Of a stretch of DNA of 64,000 nt, positions 53,676 to 64,000 are shown one piece after another. The notes below the pieces were generated by a model. That model was not told the DNA's origin. It made no database searches and saw only the letters and a list, made by a program, of their open reading frames with translations. Origin of the DNA: Solanum dulcamara (lineage: Eukaryota > Streptophyta > Magnoliopsida > Solanales > Solanaceae); NCBI RefSeq assembly GCF_947179165.1, contig NC_077244.1, positions 14,872,449 to 14,936,448 of the forward strand, given 5' to 3'. The translations under genes and the position numbers were made by a program. Numbering within the stretch: the first letter of the stretch is position 1; each line of letters opens with the position of its first letter.

Positions 53676-56228
53676 TTTCATGACCCGAGCCTAGGGCCTA
53701 GACGTGACACGGTGAATGAGACACTCGGTGGTACCTCATCCAAGCCTTTTAACATTCATTAAGCATTCCATTGGTAAAGGTAAATAATAATAAGCGGAAA
53801 TAAAAACATTTTCCATTTGTATACAAACATACCTCTACTAATAGACTTGCGGGGCTAAGACATATTCCTAGCTCACCCTCATAATAAGTGTCAAGAAATA
53901 CCTTAATAAAAGTCTTAATATTCTACATAACATAAGCTTAGACTAAAAAGGATGTTGTTCCCGAAATAAGAGAACTCACCACAAGCAATCTTCAAACTAA
54001 TTCTAGTTAGCCACGTGGAGGAGATAGAGGAGCGACGTCGGTTCCTACATGATGATATCATGTAGGCAAAAGTATGCGTTAGTACTTTAAATGTACTAAG
54101 TATGTAAGTATGCTATGAAATGAAGAACATAAGAGAGACATGAGTAAGCAATATGCATAAGTGAATGCATGCATTAGACATCATCATATGAAACTTTAAA
54201 ATATTCATTTTGTGGGAAAGTGACCATAACCGACATTTAAGACCATGTGAGCTATTACATGGAATCCAACATAAGCCCCTACATTGGCACGGGGAGATTA
54301 CTTGCCAGGTAGAACTCCATTCAGTTTACATTTAATTATTTAACATTTGGTGGCTACAAAGGCCTAGCCGACAAGGGCTCCTATGGTGGCACATAGTTAA
54401 TACCACATGAGACTTTACTTAAGAACCCCTTAGGTCGAGTCCCCATCTACATGCTATAATAGGTGCTAGGTCAAATCCCACGGAATAATGTTTAAATATC
54501 ATAATAACATAAGTATCGTATAACTTTAGACATCAAATCATCATCGATGGAATAGCTCATTAAAACCTTTGGTTTATAATATCATCATGACTACTATGCC
54601 CTATTTACCGTTCTACTAATGAACCTTGATTTATAAGAAAATTAGGTCTACAATCAGTGATGGCATTCTGGGTACCATGCTAATCGGACCTTTCATTCTG
54701 GAAAAATGTTCAAAAGCATTGACGGCCTATAGGGAGGTCTAACATGTCATATCATAACCTTAAACATTTCATTTGATTCAATGCGAGAATTGTCATTTCA
54801 CATTGAAACCTTACTTTGGCTAAGAAACCCTTTCATCAATCAAGCATTCGATCATTTCACAAGACTCCCTTAAACATAGGTATTTGCTTCATACACTTTG
54901 ATTTGGAGTCAAAATTTTAATTCAACTTCATTTCAACATAAGAAGACTAGGTGGGTTCATTTCATATAACTTTGAAATACATTTAAAGAATACTTGTATG
55001 CGTGAGAGTAATACGAATGCATCAAATCAAACATCTTAAAAATAACCCACCATATGCACTTTAAAACTACTTTCAAGCCTTCATATAAGTACCTTGATAA
55101 ACCATCCATTTTATGTAAATAAGAATCAACATAAGTCAATATAGGTAATAAACTTCAAATATTCAAGAATCTATACATTTGGAATCGTAGTATGAAAATT
55201 CCTAAAATTTCTCATCACTTGAAATTAAGAGTCAATACACATATATATACCAATAGGAGTAAATAAACTTAAATATACCATAATCTATGCATTGGGAACC
55301 ATTATGTAAATAACATAAGATTTCATCATTTAAAATTGATATACAAAGTTGAGAAAACATTTGGGCTCCATGGGTGGAAGAACTCATGGATGAAAACCCA
55401 CATACCTTAGGGAGGAACTTGAAGAAGAATTGGAGAAGTCTTGGTGTTAGGTCTTCAATGGAAAGGTTGAATCCTTGAGTTTGATAGAAAAATTGGAGAG
55501 GATGAGTTGAGAGAGAAAAGGATGAAGTTTAGGGTTCTTTGGAGAGGTGAAAGACTGAAAATAATGAGCCTAAAACATCCTTGTTAGTGTATATATGTTT
55601 AGGAAAAATGCCCAAACTGCCCTTTATCAAAATTCTGGAAATTGGGCAAAACTCCTGCTGGCGCTATAGTGGCGCATCGCACCACTGCAGCGCCAAGAAA
55701 AAATAGGCTTAAAACCTGCACATCTTATAGTGGCGCGTCACGCCAAAAACCAAACTACTGAGACTTGCTCCTGGCGCTATAGTGGCGCGTCGCGCCACTC
55801 GGCGCCAAGCCCAGGTTTCCTCCAGTCACAGCCTAGGCCTGAAATTCCCGCAGTACTAGTCCTTCTTAGGATTGTCATAACTTTTGACTCCGAACTCCAA
55901 AATTTACAATCTTGGTGGCGTTGGAAAAAAGACTCGAATACCTTTAATTTGGTAGTTCGTGATCTACCCAGTTCGTTATGTTCAAAGAGATATGGTCATT
56001 AGAAATTGACCCTTATACGAACTCATTCGGAAACTTAGCCGAGACTAATTCTTTGGACTCGACTTGGTTTTAGGGATCCCTTATGACCCTAAATCACATA
56101 TAATACCCTTGAATTACTTAGGAATTGATCCTAACTCATGAATGCACTTTAAAGTCATCGAGTACGATCTTATACGTACATGAAAAAAATGCTATGGGTC
56201 TTGGCGTAGAAATTTTTGGGGTGTTACT
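53676..56228 (-). repeat. 5' LTR of the chromovirus-like element
   Basis: 2553 bp matching 48258-50812. The inner border is mutated (CATGACCC in place of CACGACCC) and the outer border reads GTTACT instead of GTTACA. Confidence 0.9.
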
Positions 56229-57371
56229 TGTTATAGCCTTGCTCCCTCATTACAGATTCAAACTTCTTGTACCACTGTTTAGGAGCATGCTTTAGTCTAT
56301 AGAGACTCTTTTTGAGTTTGCACATAAAATTTTCTTTATTATTTACTTTGAAGCCCTCAGGTTGTTCCATATAAATCTTCTCTTCTAGTTCAATGTGAAG
56401 AAAAGTCGTCTTCACATCCATCTGCTCAATCTCTAAATTAAGACTAGCAGCCAAACCAAGAACTGTACGAATGGAGAATATTTTCACGATTGGAAAAAAT
56501 ATTTCGTCATAGTCAATACCCTTTCTTTGACCAAATTCCTTAACAATCAATCTAGCTTTGTACATGGACTTCAAGCTGTGTTCTTCAACTTTTACTTTGA
56601 ACACCTACTTGTTCTCCAAAACTCTCATGCCCTTAGACAATTTCACCAACTCATAAGTGTGGTTCTTATGTAAAGATTTCATCTTATCTTGCATGACTTG
56701 AATCCATTGATCCTTATTCTCATCTTCCATAGCCTTCTCATAATAGTCAAGTTCACGCCCATCAGTGCGTAGCACATACTCATTAGGTGAATAACAAGAT
56801 GAAGGAATACATTGTCTTGTGGACCTCATAAGAGGAATATTTGATCCGTCCACAACTTCATGAGCAGGAGTATCATCATAGTCAATACCCTTTCTTTGAC
56901 CAAATCCCTTAGCAATCAATCTAGCTTTGTACATGGGCTTCAAGCTGTGTTCTTCAACTTTTACTTTGAACACCTACTTGTTCTCCAAAACTCTCATGCC
57001 CTTAGGCAATTTCACCAACTCATAAGTGTGGTTCTTATGTAAAGATTTCATCTTATCTTGCATGAATTCAATCCATTGATCCTTATTCTCATCTTCCATA
57101 GCCTTCTCATAACAGTCAAGTTCATGCCCGTCAGTGCGTAGCACATACTCATTAGGTGAATAACAAGATGAAGGAATACATTATCTTGTGGACCTCATAA
57201 AAGGAATATTTGATTCGTCCACAACTTCATGAGTAGGAGTATCATCAATAACAATATCATTGTTATCATCAATATCAACATGTTGATCTCGAACATGATT
57301 CTGGACATCACCATGATCATCAAGCCCACTAACATCATGCACATTTATATGAGAAACTTGATCAAGATGAA
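56229..57371 (-). pseudogene. pol: Copia RT 5' part with internal tandem duplication
   Basis: At 56604-56229 (minus) the RT reads DYDEIFFPIVKIFSIRTVLG, EQMDVKTTFLH, KIYMEQPEGF and KSLYRLKHAPKQWYKKF, breaking off at the insertion. Upstream, 56509-57246 consists of two copies of a 369-bp unit (a multiple of 3), covering the integrase-RT linker and the first RT residues. The copies meet at a short TCATAGTC-type homology. The linker then runs to the solo LTR at 57372. The duplicated copy puts a second, truncated RT start in front of the first. Confidence 0.85.
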
Positions 57372-59562
57372 TGTCACGACCCAAATTAGGGCCTAGATAT
57401 GACACAACGATTAGGATTCCAGAAGAAACCCCAACTAAGTCTCTTAGAATATCATAAGCATACATAAGATAAGAAATAATTGAAAACTCATAAAAGTCCA
57501 AGAAGACATAGCATAACTAGAGAGAATCAAGAGAACATAGACTCCCGACAAATTTATCCAACATGCCTCTACATGACTACATAGGCTGGGACTAGGATAT
57601 GTTCCTAGCTCACCCTTAATAAAGAGACAACATGACATAAGATAGTCTCAAAACATCAATATAGTCTAGAAATGACAATAAAAGGAAGAATGACGTGGTT
57701 TGCCCTCAAAGCATGAGAACTCAACACAAACTCTTCAAATGGATCACCAACTAGCCACAAAAATAGGATGGAGAGCCCGTCCCTACATTGTGATATAATG
57801 TAGAAAAAGAAATATGTGTTAGTACGTTTGAATATACTAGGTATGTAGGAAATGCAGTGCATAATGAAACCATGTTGTGCAAATGAACATTTCAAATAGT
57901 TTGGTAAAAGAAGTAGTGAAATCATAAGTAGACATAAGAAAAATCAATGAATAATAAATCGTATCATTTAAAAATAAAAAGAGGATTAGTCATTTAAAAT
58001 ACTTTACGGACCATACATATGTGGGATATAACCTTAATCGAAATTAAGATCATGCGATCCATAACATAAAATTTGATGATCCCCAAATCGAGAATGGGGA
58101 GGCTAATTGCCATGATAGACTCCATCCAACATTATCATTATTAGACCGGGTACTCGCCTCTAGTCCTTAAAATTTGGGTACTTCCCTCTAATCTCTTGAG
58201 ATTGGGCACTCACCTCTAATCTCTTTTCCTATGGTGGCATGTAGTTTATGGTACATGGTTAATCATCACTGGTCCACTCGATTCTAAGTACAATATCCCA
58301 CAAAATACATATCACATCATAATAAAAATATATCATAAGAATAGCTCATTCGTCATCATTCATTACTCTTCATGAGTCACTCATAGGCCTTGATAATCAT
58401 TCTAAAACTTGTTCATATGAGTATCTATTTATCATATAATTCATGTAATGTGGGTGTAAGTCTTCCATCATTACAAATCCTTTATTATAAAAGCATCATT
58501 AGGGTCTTAAGTCACCCTCTTTCATAAAACTTGCTTGAAACATCACTAAAATATCATTAAAACATCATTCAAGACCTTACATGAGTCATTCATAAACATT
58601 CATTGAAAATTCCTCGAAATTCATGATAATGACTTATACTTTAAAATAAGGCGAAAACATGCATATATGATCAAATGACTTGAAAATCATGAAATTGAAT
58701 TGAAAACATGCATGATAATATACTTTATATCAACTCATACATAATTTATGAAAATAACATCAATTAGATATATAATTAAAAATACCCATAATCTATGTCA
58801 TGAACCCTAAAGACCAATGTAGAAAAATTCATTGAAAACTCTTCAATTCAATGAAATAATCATCAATTTATATTAAAATAATCTCATAATCATAATTAGA
58901 ATCCATAGTTCATGCAATTAAAATAGAGATCATAAACCCATAAAAATACACACTTTAATTGATTGAAAAAGTAGGAAATTTATTGGGCTACATGGATGAA
59001 AGTATCCTAGGATCAAATAACCACATACCTTGAATGAGAAGACTAAAGAAATTTGAAAAAACTTGGGATTTTAATGGAGAGCTTGAGAGAATTCCTTAGA
59101 GATCCTCAATGGAGTCTTTGAGAGATTTTGTAGAGAGAGAATTATTTGAATAGGTGCATTGTGCAAGAATGAATAAAATTAAAGGTTTAGATTAGTTTAT
59201 AGAGCCGAATTAGGTCTTAAAAATGTTCAGGTTCATTGACTAATAGTTAGGAAAATTTCCAAAGTGTCCTCACTTAAAAATTGAATTCGGACAGAAAACC
59301 TAGCCCAAGTCCGCGACACGGACTTATTTCCAGATAGGCCAATTATGAGCGAATGAGATTTTGGTCATATTTTGACTTGGAGAGAAATTGCACTGGGGGA
59401 GCAAGTATGCGACGCGGACTTGCCGCGCATGCTAATGTTTTTACAATTTCTTGGAAAATTTTATCTTTTGAAATACAAGTCCTAAAAATCCATCGAGATC
59501 ATTTTTGCAATGCTTAACCTTATTATATCATATTCTAACTTTCAAACTCATGGGATATTACA
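57372..59562 (-). mobile_element. Solo LTR (gypsy-type) inside the copia element
   Basis: 2191 bp from TGTCACGACCCAAATTAGGG to GGGATATTACA. Flanking pentamers ATGAA (57367-57371) and ATGAG (59563-59567) are a 5-bp duplication with one G-to-A change. There is no gag or pol inside. The copia reading continues on both sides, which proves the insertion. It is a different family from the 48258 element, though the termini are alike. Confidence 0.85.
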
Positions 59563-60282
59563 ATGAGCTACACCTTATGTACTTGAATATTCTAGCTTCT
59601 CTGCTTTGTCAGTATCTTCAATGGTTTGATTCTCCATAAAGACAATATCTCGACTTCTCACAAGCTTCTTCTCAATTTAATCATATAGCCTGTAACCAAA
59701 TTCATCAAGGTCATATTCAATGAAGATGCACTATCTTGTCTTAGCATCTATGTTTGAACTCTTATCTTTAAGCACATGTACAAAATCTTTGCAAACAAAT
59801 ACTCTCAAATGGTCATATGAAACATCTTTTTCATACCAAACTCTATTTGAAACATTACTTTGCAAAGCAATAACAGGAGATAAGTTAATAACATGTGTAG
59901 CGGTCAATAATACCTCACCCCAAAAGGAGTTTGGCAACTTTGCTTCAAAAAGCAAACATCTAACTCTTTCCATTAAGGTCATGTTCATCCTTACGGCCAA
60001 CCCATTAAGTTGAGGAGTCTTAAGAGGAGTTTTCTGGTGTCTAATACCTTGATGCTTGCAGTATTCATCAAATAGTCCACATATTCACCACCATTATCAT
60101 ACATTCTAATTTCTTTTTAATTTCTCTTTCAACTAAAGCCTTAAACTGCTTAAAGACACCTAACACTTGGTTTTAATCTTCAAAATATTGACTCAAAGCT
60201 TTCTTGAGCAGTCATCGATGAAAGTGACAAAGTAGAGTGCACCACCTAGTGTCCTTGTCTTTATTAGACCGCATAAATCGAA
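59563..60282 (-). pseudogene. pol: Copia integrase (core and C-terminal part)
   Basis: Minus strand. The core has YDNGGEYVDY near 60090, keeping the second catalytic aspartate. After a frameshift, 60000-59731 starts GLAVRMNMTLMERVRCLL, where the catalytic glutamate is replaced by valine. It continues through NSFWGEVLLTATHVINLSP and the SH3-like segment (YDHLRVFVCKDFVHV). The remainder to 59563 is decayed linker. Confidence 0.82.
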
Positions 60283-60594
60283 CTAAACCAACTCAAGCAA
60301 CTCTATTTTTTTTTCAGTCAAACAGTGCTCACACTTTTCTAATTTAGCACATTGAAAATCTGACAATAATTTCTTTTTGGCTAGAGCATTAAGTCCTTTC
60401 TCATTGATGTGGCTAAGCCTCTTGTGCCATAACATTGAAGAGTTATTGCTCTCAACTGCATTCACCATATTGGCATAAGTAGAAGTCGTAGTCCAGTATA
60501 GACCATGATATTTTTTACCACGAGCCACAACCAAGGAACCCTTAATGAGTTTCCATTTTTCCTCCATCATTTGCACTAACATGTCCTTCATCAT
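60283..60594 (-). pseudogene. pol: Copia gag-pre-integrase zinc domain
   Basis: 103 residues with WHKRLSHINEKGL and CEHCLTEKK, giving the HxxxxH...CxxC pattern of the integrase N-terminal zinc domain. It overlaps the next upstream frame by 53 bases, i.e. a frameshift separates it from protease. Confidence 0.85.
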
Positions 60595-61440
60595 CTAGAA
60601 CACCAAAAAAAATAAGATGCACACGAACATCATGTGAATGTTTTACATTGTTCAAAATTAGTTTAGTTCCAATACTAGTTTCCAAATAAATTGTACCAAT
60701 ACCTACCACCCTAGATACAGTGTCATTATGCATACTCAAGGTTCCAAAGTCACCAAGAGTATAGAAAGAGAATAAATCCTTTGATGTCACATGAGATGCG
60801 ACACTAGTGTCCAGAATCCAGCTTAACTCATCATAAGAAATATTTATCATATCCGCATCAAGGACCATAATAAGATCTTCGATGGAGATGGTATCTAGGC
60901 AATTTTCATCGCTATTTTCTTTATTTTCCTCTTTGTCTTTGTTTTCCCTCTTCAACTTTTGACAAAACTTCTTTGTGTGTCCTTTTATGCCACAATGATA
61001 GCAATCAATATCTTTAAGTCTGCCTCTGAATTTTCTTTTGTTATATTCTCTATTATGAGAACCATGACTCTTGTTTCTCCCTCTAGGTCCAGTCACAAGG
61101 ACATCCAATGAAGAAGAACCTTGTGATTTGTTTCTCATATCTTTGTTCAAAATGTTGCTCTTGGCGAAATCTATAGAGATCACACCAGCCGGAGCATAAT
61201 TTGACAATGAAATTCTAAATATTTCCCAAGAATCTAGTAAGGAACCAAATAGAAGCAAACCTTTAATTTCTTCATCAAATTTAATACCCATAGCAAATAA
61301 CTGGTTCATGATTTCCTAAAAACTATTCAAGTGATATGTCATTGAAGAACCATCATGATATTTAAACTTAACATCTTCTTTATTTAGAACGTTTTGTTGT
61401 TCGCTGTCGTCTGAGCATACAAACTTTTAAGATATTCCTA
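60542..61440 (-). pseudogene. gag-pol: Copia gag C-terminal part and protease
   Basis: Minus strand from about 61440. The gag body is broken in 61440-61310 (stop codons). The open part 61309-60542 has LLFGSLLDSWEIFRISLSNY, then the zinc knuckle CYHCGIKGHTKKFC (intact C-x2-C-x4-H-x4-C). The protease active-site region is WILDTSVASHVT, in which the usual D-S/T-G is lost (glycine to valine after a shift in pattern). The C-terminal part reads IYLETSIGTKLILNNVKH. The first part of gag and the 5' LTR are missing, so the element is 5'-truncated near 61440. Confidence 0.85.
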
Positions 61441-61581
61441 TTGGGTACGAACATGTATCTCCCCAGAAATATGGTTCAATATATTATCGTCAGTTAATTA
61501 CCTAATAAATCTATAAATCTATCTGTACAACAGATTTCACTCTTCATCTATTTTATTATCAGGATTTACAGTGGTAAAGAC

Positions 61582-61976
61582 TGTATTAAAATTTATAAGA
61601 TTCTAGGTGAAAGTTTGGTAAACTTTGACATCTTGACACATAGTGATGTTATGGATGATATCAAGAACAAGAATGTAATGTCATGGATGACATCAAGAGA
61701 AAGAATTTATTTCTATAAATAGATAGTTTTTGATTCATTTGAAGCACGAGCATTACATCTCTCACTTTTCTTCTCATATTTTAAGGTATTTGTAAAATAC
61801 ATTAGAAGAGTAGAAAGTTAAGAGAGCAATTCTCTTAGATGTATTTGGGATCTCTTCTCCTTCTTTGTTAATATAAAGACAGTTTCTCTCTAGTGGACGT
61901 AGGATCATTCTCATCTGAGCCACGTTAAATATTGTTGTTCTTCCTTGTTTTTTATATTTTCACAATTCTGCTAACA
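61582..61976 (+). mobile_element. 5' LTR of a second copia element
   Basis: The right border is clear: CTAACA followed by the primer site. The left border is estimated at TGTATTAAAATTTATAAG (61582); no target duplication can be checked because the element leaves the window. The TATA box is at 61714-61722. Confidence 0.65.
61714..61722 (+). promoter_or_regulatory. TATA box of the second copia LTR
   Basis: TATAAATAG, preceded by direct GATGACATCAAGA-like repeats (61650-61700). Transcription start expected near 61750. Confidence 0.7.
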
Positions 61977-61978
61977 AT

Positions 61979-61990
61979 TGGTATCAGAAC
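61979..61990 (+). other. Primer binding site (initiator Met tRNA)
   Basis: TGGTATCAGAAC, one base from the usual TGGTATCAGAGC (a G-to-A change), two bases after the LTR. Confidence 0.85.
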
Positions 61991-62113
61991 CAAGGTTTTA
62001 TCTGAGTATGCTCTGTGGTTGTAGCACAATCTGAACTTGCACATCAAAAAAGAATTACTTTGATTTCCTGTATTTCCAAATACTTTGTAGTAGAAGAAGA
62101 AGAACAAGTAAGA

Positions 62114-62860
62114 ATGAGTTCCATAAAGTTTGAAATTGATAGATTTGGTGGGCGTAACAACTTCAATATCTGAAAAATCAAGATGATGACGTTTCTGTGA
62201 AGGAAAGGTTCAATCCATGCTATTGACGAAAAATACCCCGATACCACATCAGTTTTCGACAAGGCAAAGATTGAAGAAGATGCATTGAGTGTAATCCAAC
62301 TGTCTATTGCATCTAACATGCTCTGTGAAGAAAGTACAAGTACTGAGGAAACGGCTAAATAATTATGAGATAGACTGAAAGGGCTTTACCAAGATCGATC
62401 GGTTACAACAAGGATGTTGTTACAACAGTGTCTTCACACATTTAAGATGGAGTTGGGTACTTTGTTTCAAGACCATTTAGATGCATTAAGAAAGATGAGG
62501 AGACACTTGCATGTGCTTTGTTATTTTCATTGACTTCAAAATATTGTGATATTAAAAATTCAATGATGTATAGCAAGGCGTGTATCACTTTTGAGCAAGT
62601 GCGGCAAACACTTAACTCTTATGATGTTCAGAGGCATTTTGAAGACAAGGATGATGAAGCTAGTGGGCTCTTTATGATAGATTGTAGTAGCCAATATGGA
62701 AGGAGTAAATCAAAGCACATATCAAAATTTCGTGTGAACAAGAAGAATGCGAATTGTTGGGGCTATCACAGGAAGGGATGGACACTTTGAGTGAGATTGT
62801 CTTATGTCAAAGTACAAAGAAAAGGTGAGTACATCCATTGTTGAGAAAGTATATGATTTT
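62114..62860 (+). pseudogene. gag: Second copia element, gag
   Basis: From the ATG at 62114 one frame can be followed through four stops: TGA 62171, TGA 62198, TAA 62360 and TGA 62366. It starts SSIKFEIDRFGGRNNF and goes on to DAIDEKYPDT-like and VFDKAKIEEDALSVIQLSIA segments. The part 62518-62790 contains TFEQVRQTLNSYDVQR and a damaged zinc knuckle: CWGY in place of CWGC (62755-62766), then a shift, then GHFE-stop-DC. Three of the four stops fit TGG-to-TGA, and the fourth CAA-to-TAA. Confidence 0.85.
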
Positions 62861-62929
62861 GATGATGAATATGTACTAACAATATCATGCAATAGTAATG
62901 GGCAATAATACAACTTGTAAAATAGTTGG

Positions 62930-64000
62930 CATTAGTTTAATTCGGGTTTGCTGCCACGATGAAATTATGAGGACTATTACAGAAGTTCGACATATTTCTA
63001 ATCTGATGAAAAATTTAATCTCCTAAGGTATTCTGGATAAAGAAGGCTAAAAGTACATGAGTGAAGGAGGTATAATGAAGGTGGCTAAAGGTTCCTTAGT
63101 CATGTTGAAGGACAAGCTGGAGAATGGCCTCTACACAATAGCAGGAAGCACCATTATTGGCTCTGTTAATACATCTACAGTGTAGTTATTTGATGATGAC
63201 AAGGCAAGATTATGGCATATGAGACTGGGTCATATGAGCGCATGAGGACGGGAGATATTGAGAAAATACAACCTTTTGAATAGTGAGAAGATTAGCACAT
63301 TTGAATTTTGTGAGCATTGCGTCCTAGGAAAGCAGAAGAAGGTTAGCTTCAGCATTAGCAAGCACAAGACGGGAGGAGTGCTAGACTACATCCATTCAGA
63401 TTTATGGAGTCCCTCTTAGTTTCCATCTAAGGGAAAAAATAGGTATCTTCTCACATTCATTGATGATTTTTCATGAAAGGTTTGGGTGCATTTATTGAAG
63501 GCAAAAGGTGATGCTTTTGAAGTATTTAAAGAATGAAAGATTTTGGTTGAGAATCAAATGGAGAGAAAAATTAAGTATCTTCGCACAAACAATGGCTTGG
63601 AGTTTTGCAGTGAAGAGTTCAATAATTTTTGCAAGATTCATGGGATCGCAATACATAAGACGATTAGGCACACACTACAACAGAATGGAGTTGTCAAGAG
63701 GATGAATAGAACTCTTCTTGAGAAGGCTCGTTGTATGATCTTACAAGCCAAAATGTCCAAAGTGTTTTAGGCTGAAGCAGTTCACACTTCTTCTCATATT
63801 GTTAATCAATCTTCAGCATTAATGATTGACTTTAAGACTCCAAAAGAGGTATGTTCATATGAACCCTCTAAACTATTCATACCTGTGAATATTTGGGTGT
63901 CCATCTTATTATCATGTTAATGAAGAAAAGATTGAATCAACGGCTAAAATGGCCATATTTATAGGGTATGTAGATGGAGTAAAAGAGTACAAACTTTGGT
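62930..64000 (+). pseudogene. pol: Second copia element, protease remnant to integrase (runs off window)
   Basis: A continuous plus-strand frame with many stops. Landmarks: LWHMRLGHMSA and CEHCVLGKQKK (integrase zinc domain, 63210-63340), VLDYIHSDLW (first catalytic aspartate, about 63385), RYLLTFIDDFS, then KIKYLRTNNGLEFCS and GVVKRMNRTLLEKARCM. The second catalytic aspartate is changed to asparagine (AAC at 63588) and the catalytic glutamate to lysine (AAG at 63696). In-frame stops at 63183, 63243, 63417, 63474, 63534 and 63768; apart from the stops the frame is not shifted. RT and the 3' LTR would lie beyond the window. Confidence 0.88.

Larger units (their letters stand above)
48258..56228 (-). 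mobile_element. Chromovirus-like Ty3/gypsy element with 2.55-kb LTRs, pol deleted
   Basis: Two LTRs (48258-50812, 53676-56228) flank only 2.86 kb. The 5-bp duplication TGTTA is at 48253-48257 and 56229-56233. On the minus strand the LTR reads TGTAACACCCC to GGGTCGTGACA. The initiator-Met tRNA primer site TGGTATCAGAGC is at 53660-53671 and the polypurine tract CCCAAGGGGGAGAT at about 50815-50828. Gag with zinc knuckles and a chromodomain-like C-terminus remain, but protease through most of integrase are missing. This is the Tekay/Del-like arrangement reduced to a non-autonomous form. It is inserted in the copia RT. Confidence 0.9.

Overview
This is a plant nuclear window, almost certainly from a Solanaceae genome. 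It is AT-rich and consists of nested transposable elements with two broken receptor-kinase genes. The family clue comes from the element types: TS-, Au- and SolS-like SINEs, Ty3/gypsy LTRs starting TGTAACACCCC and ending CGTGACA, and LRR-XII receptor kinases of the type abundant in tomato, potato and pepper. The species cannot be named from the sequence. I found no intact host protein gene, no rRNA or tRNA gene and no CRISPR array.

Layout, left to right. 1-4.6 kb: two long-TIR Mutator-like elements with perfect 9-bp target duplications. 4.7-6.4 kb: a kinase-bearing 3' part of an LRR receptor kinase pseudogene, followed by an Au-type SINE with a perfect 19-bp duplication. 9.9-16.9 kb: a CACTA transposon (3-bp duplication AAT) split by a solo LTR (CAATT), which is itself split by another solo LTR (ATATG). 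18.5-24.1 kb: a second CACTA copy of the same family (duplication CCT), three Helitron-like 3' termini, a GC-richer block that may be organellar DNA, and degenerate short repeats. 24.4-27.6 kb: a probable solo LTR. 28-28.7 kb: a TS-type SINE remnant and an array of palindromes. 29.8-31.3 kb: the 5' part of a second LRR receptor kinase pseudogene, cut off by a 15.3-kb Tat-type Ty3/gypsy element (31271-46611). 46.7-61.4 kb: a minus-strand Ty1/copia element split by a truncated chromovirus-like gypsy element with 2.55-kb LTRs (48258-56228, duplication TGTTA) and by a solo LTR (57372-59562). 61.6 kb to the end: the 5' part of another copia element running off the window.

The most interesting locus is the Tat element. 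It carries gag-protease-RT-dual RNase H-integrase on the plus strand. On the opposite strand, between integrase and the 3' LTR, it has a spliced-looking plant mobile domain (PMD) gene. Upstream of that gene lies a tandem array with 19 copies of a near-palindromic TGTAAAGTCTTT motif. Most in-frame stops in the Tat pol and in the right-hand copia element fit C-to-T or G-to-A changes, including changes at two catalytic integrase residues, as expected from deamination of methylated cytosines in silenced DNA.

Insertion order can be read from the nesting: CACTA before the outer solo LTR before the inner solo LTR; copia before the chromovirus and the solo LTR; LRR pseudogene 2 before the Tat element. 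The two Tat LTRs differ at roughly a dozen or so positions by hand comparison, so that insertion is recent.
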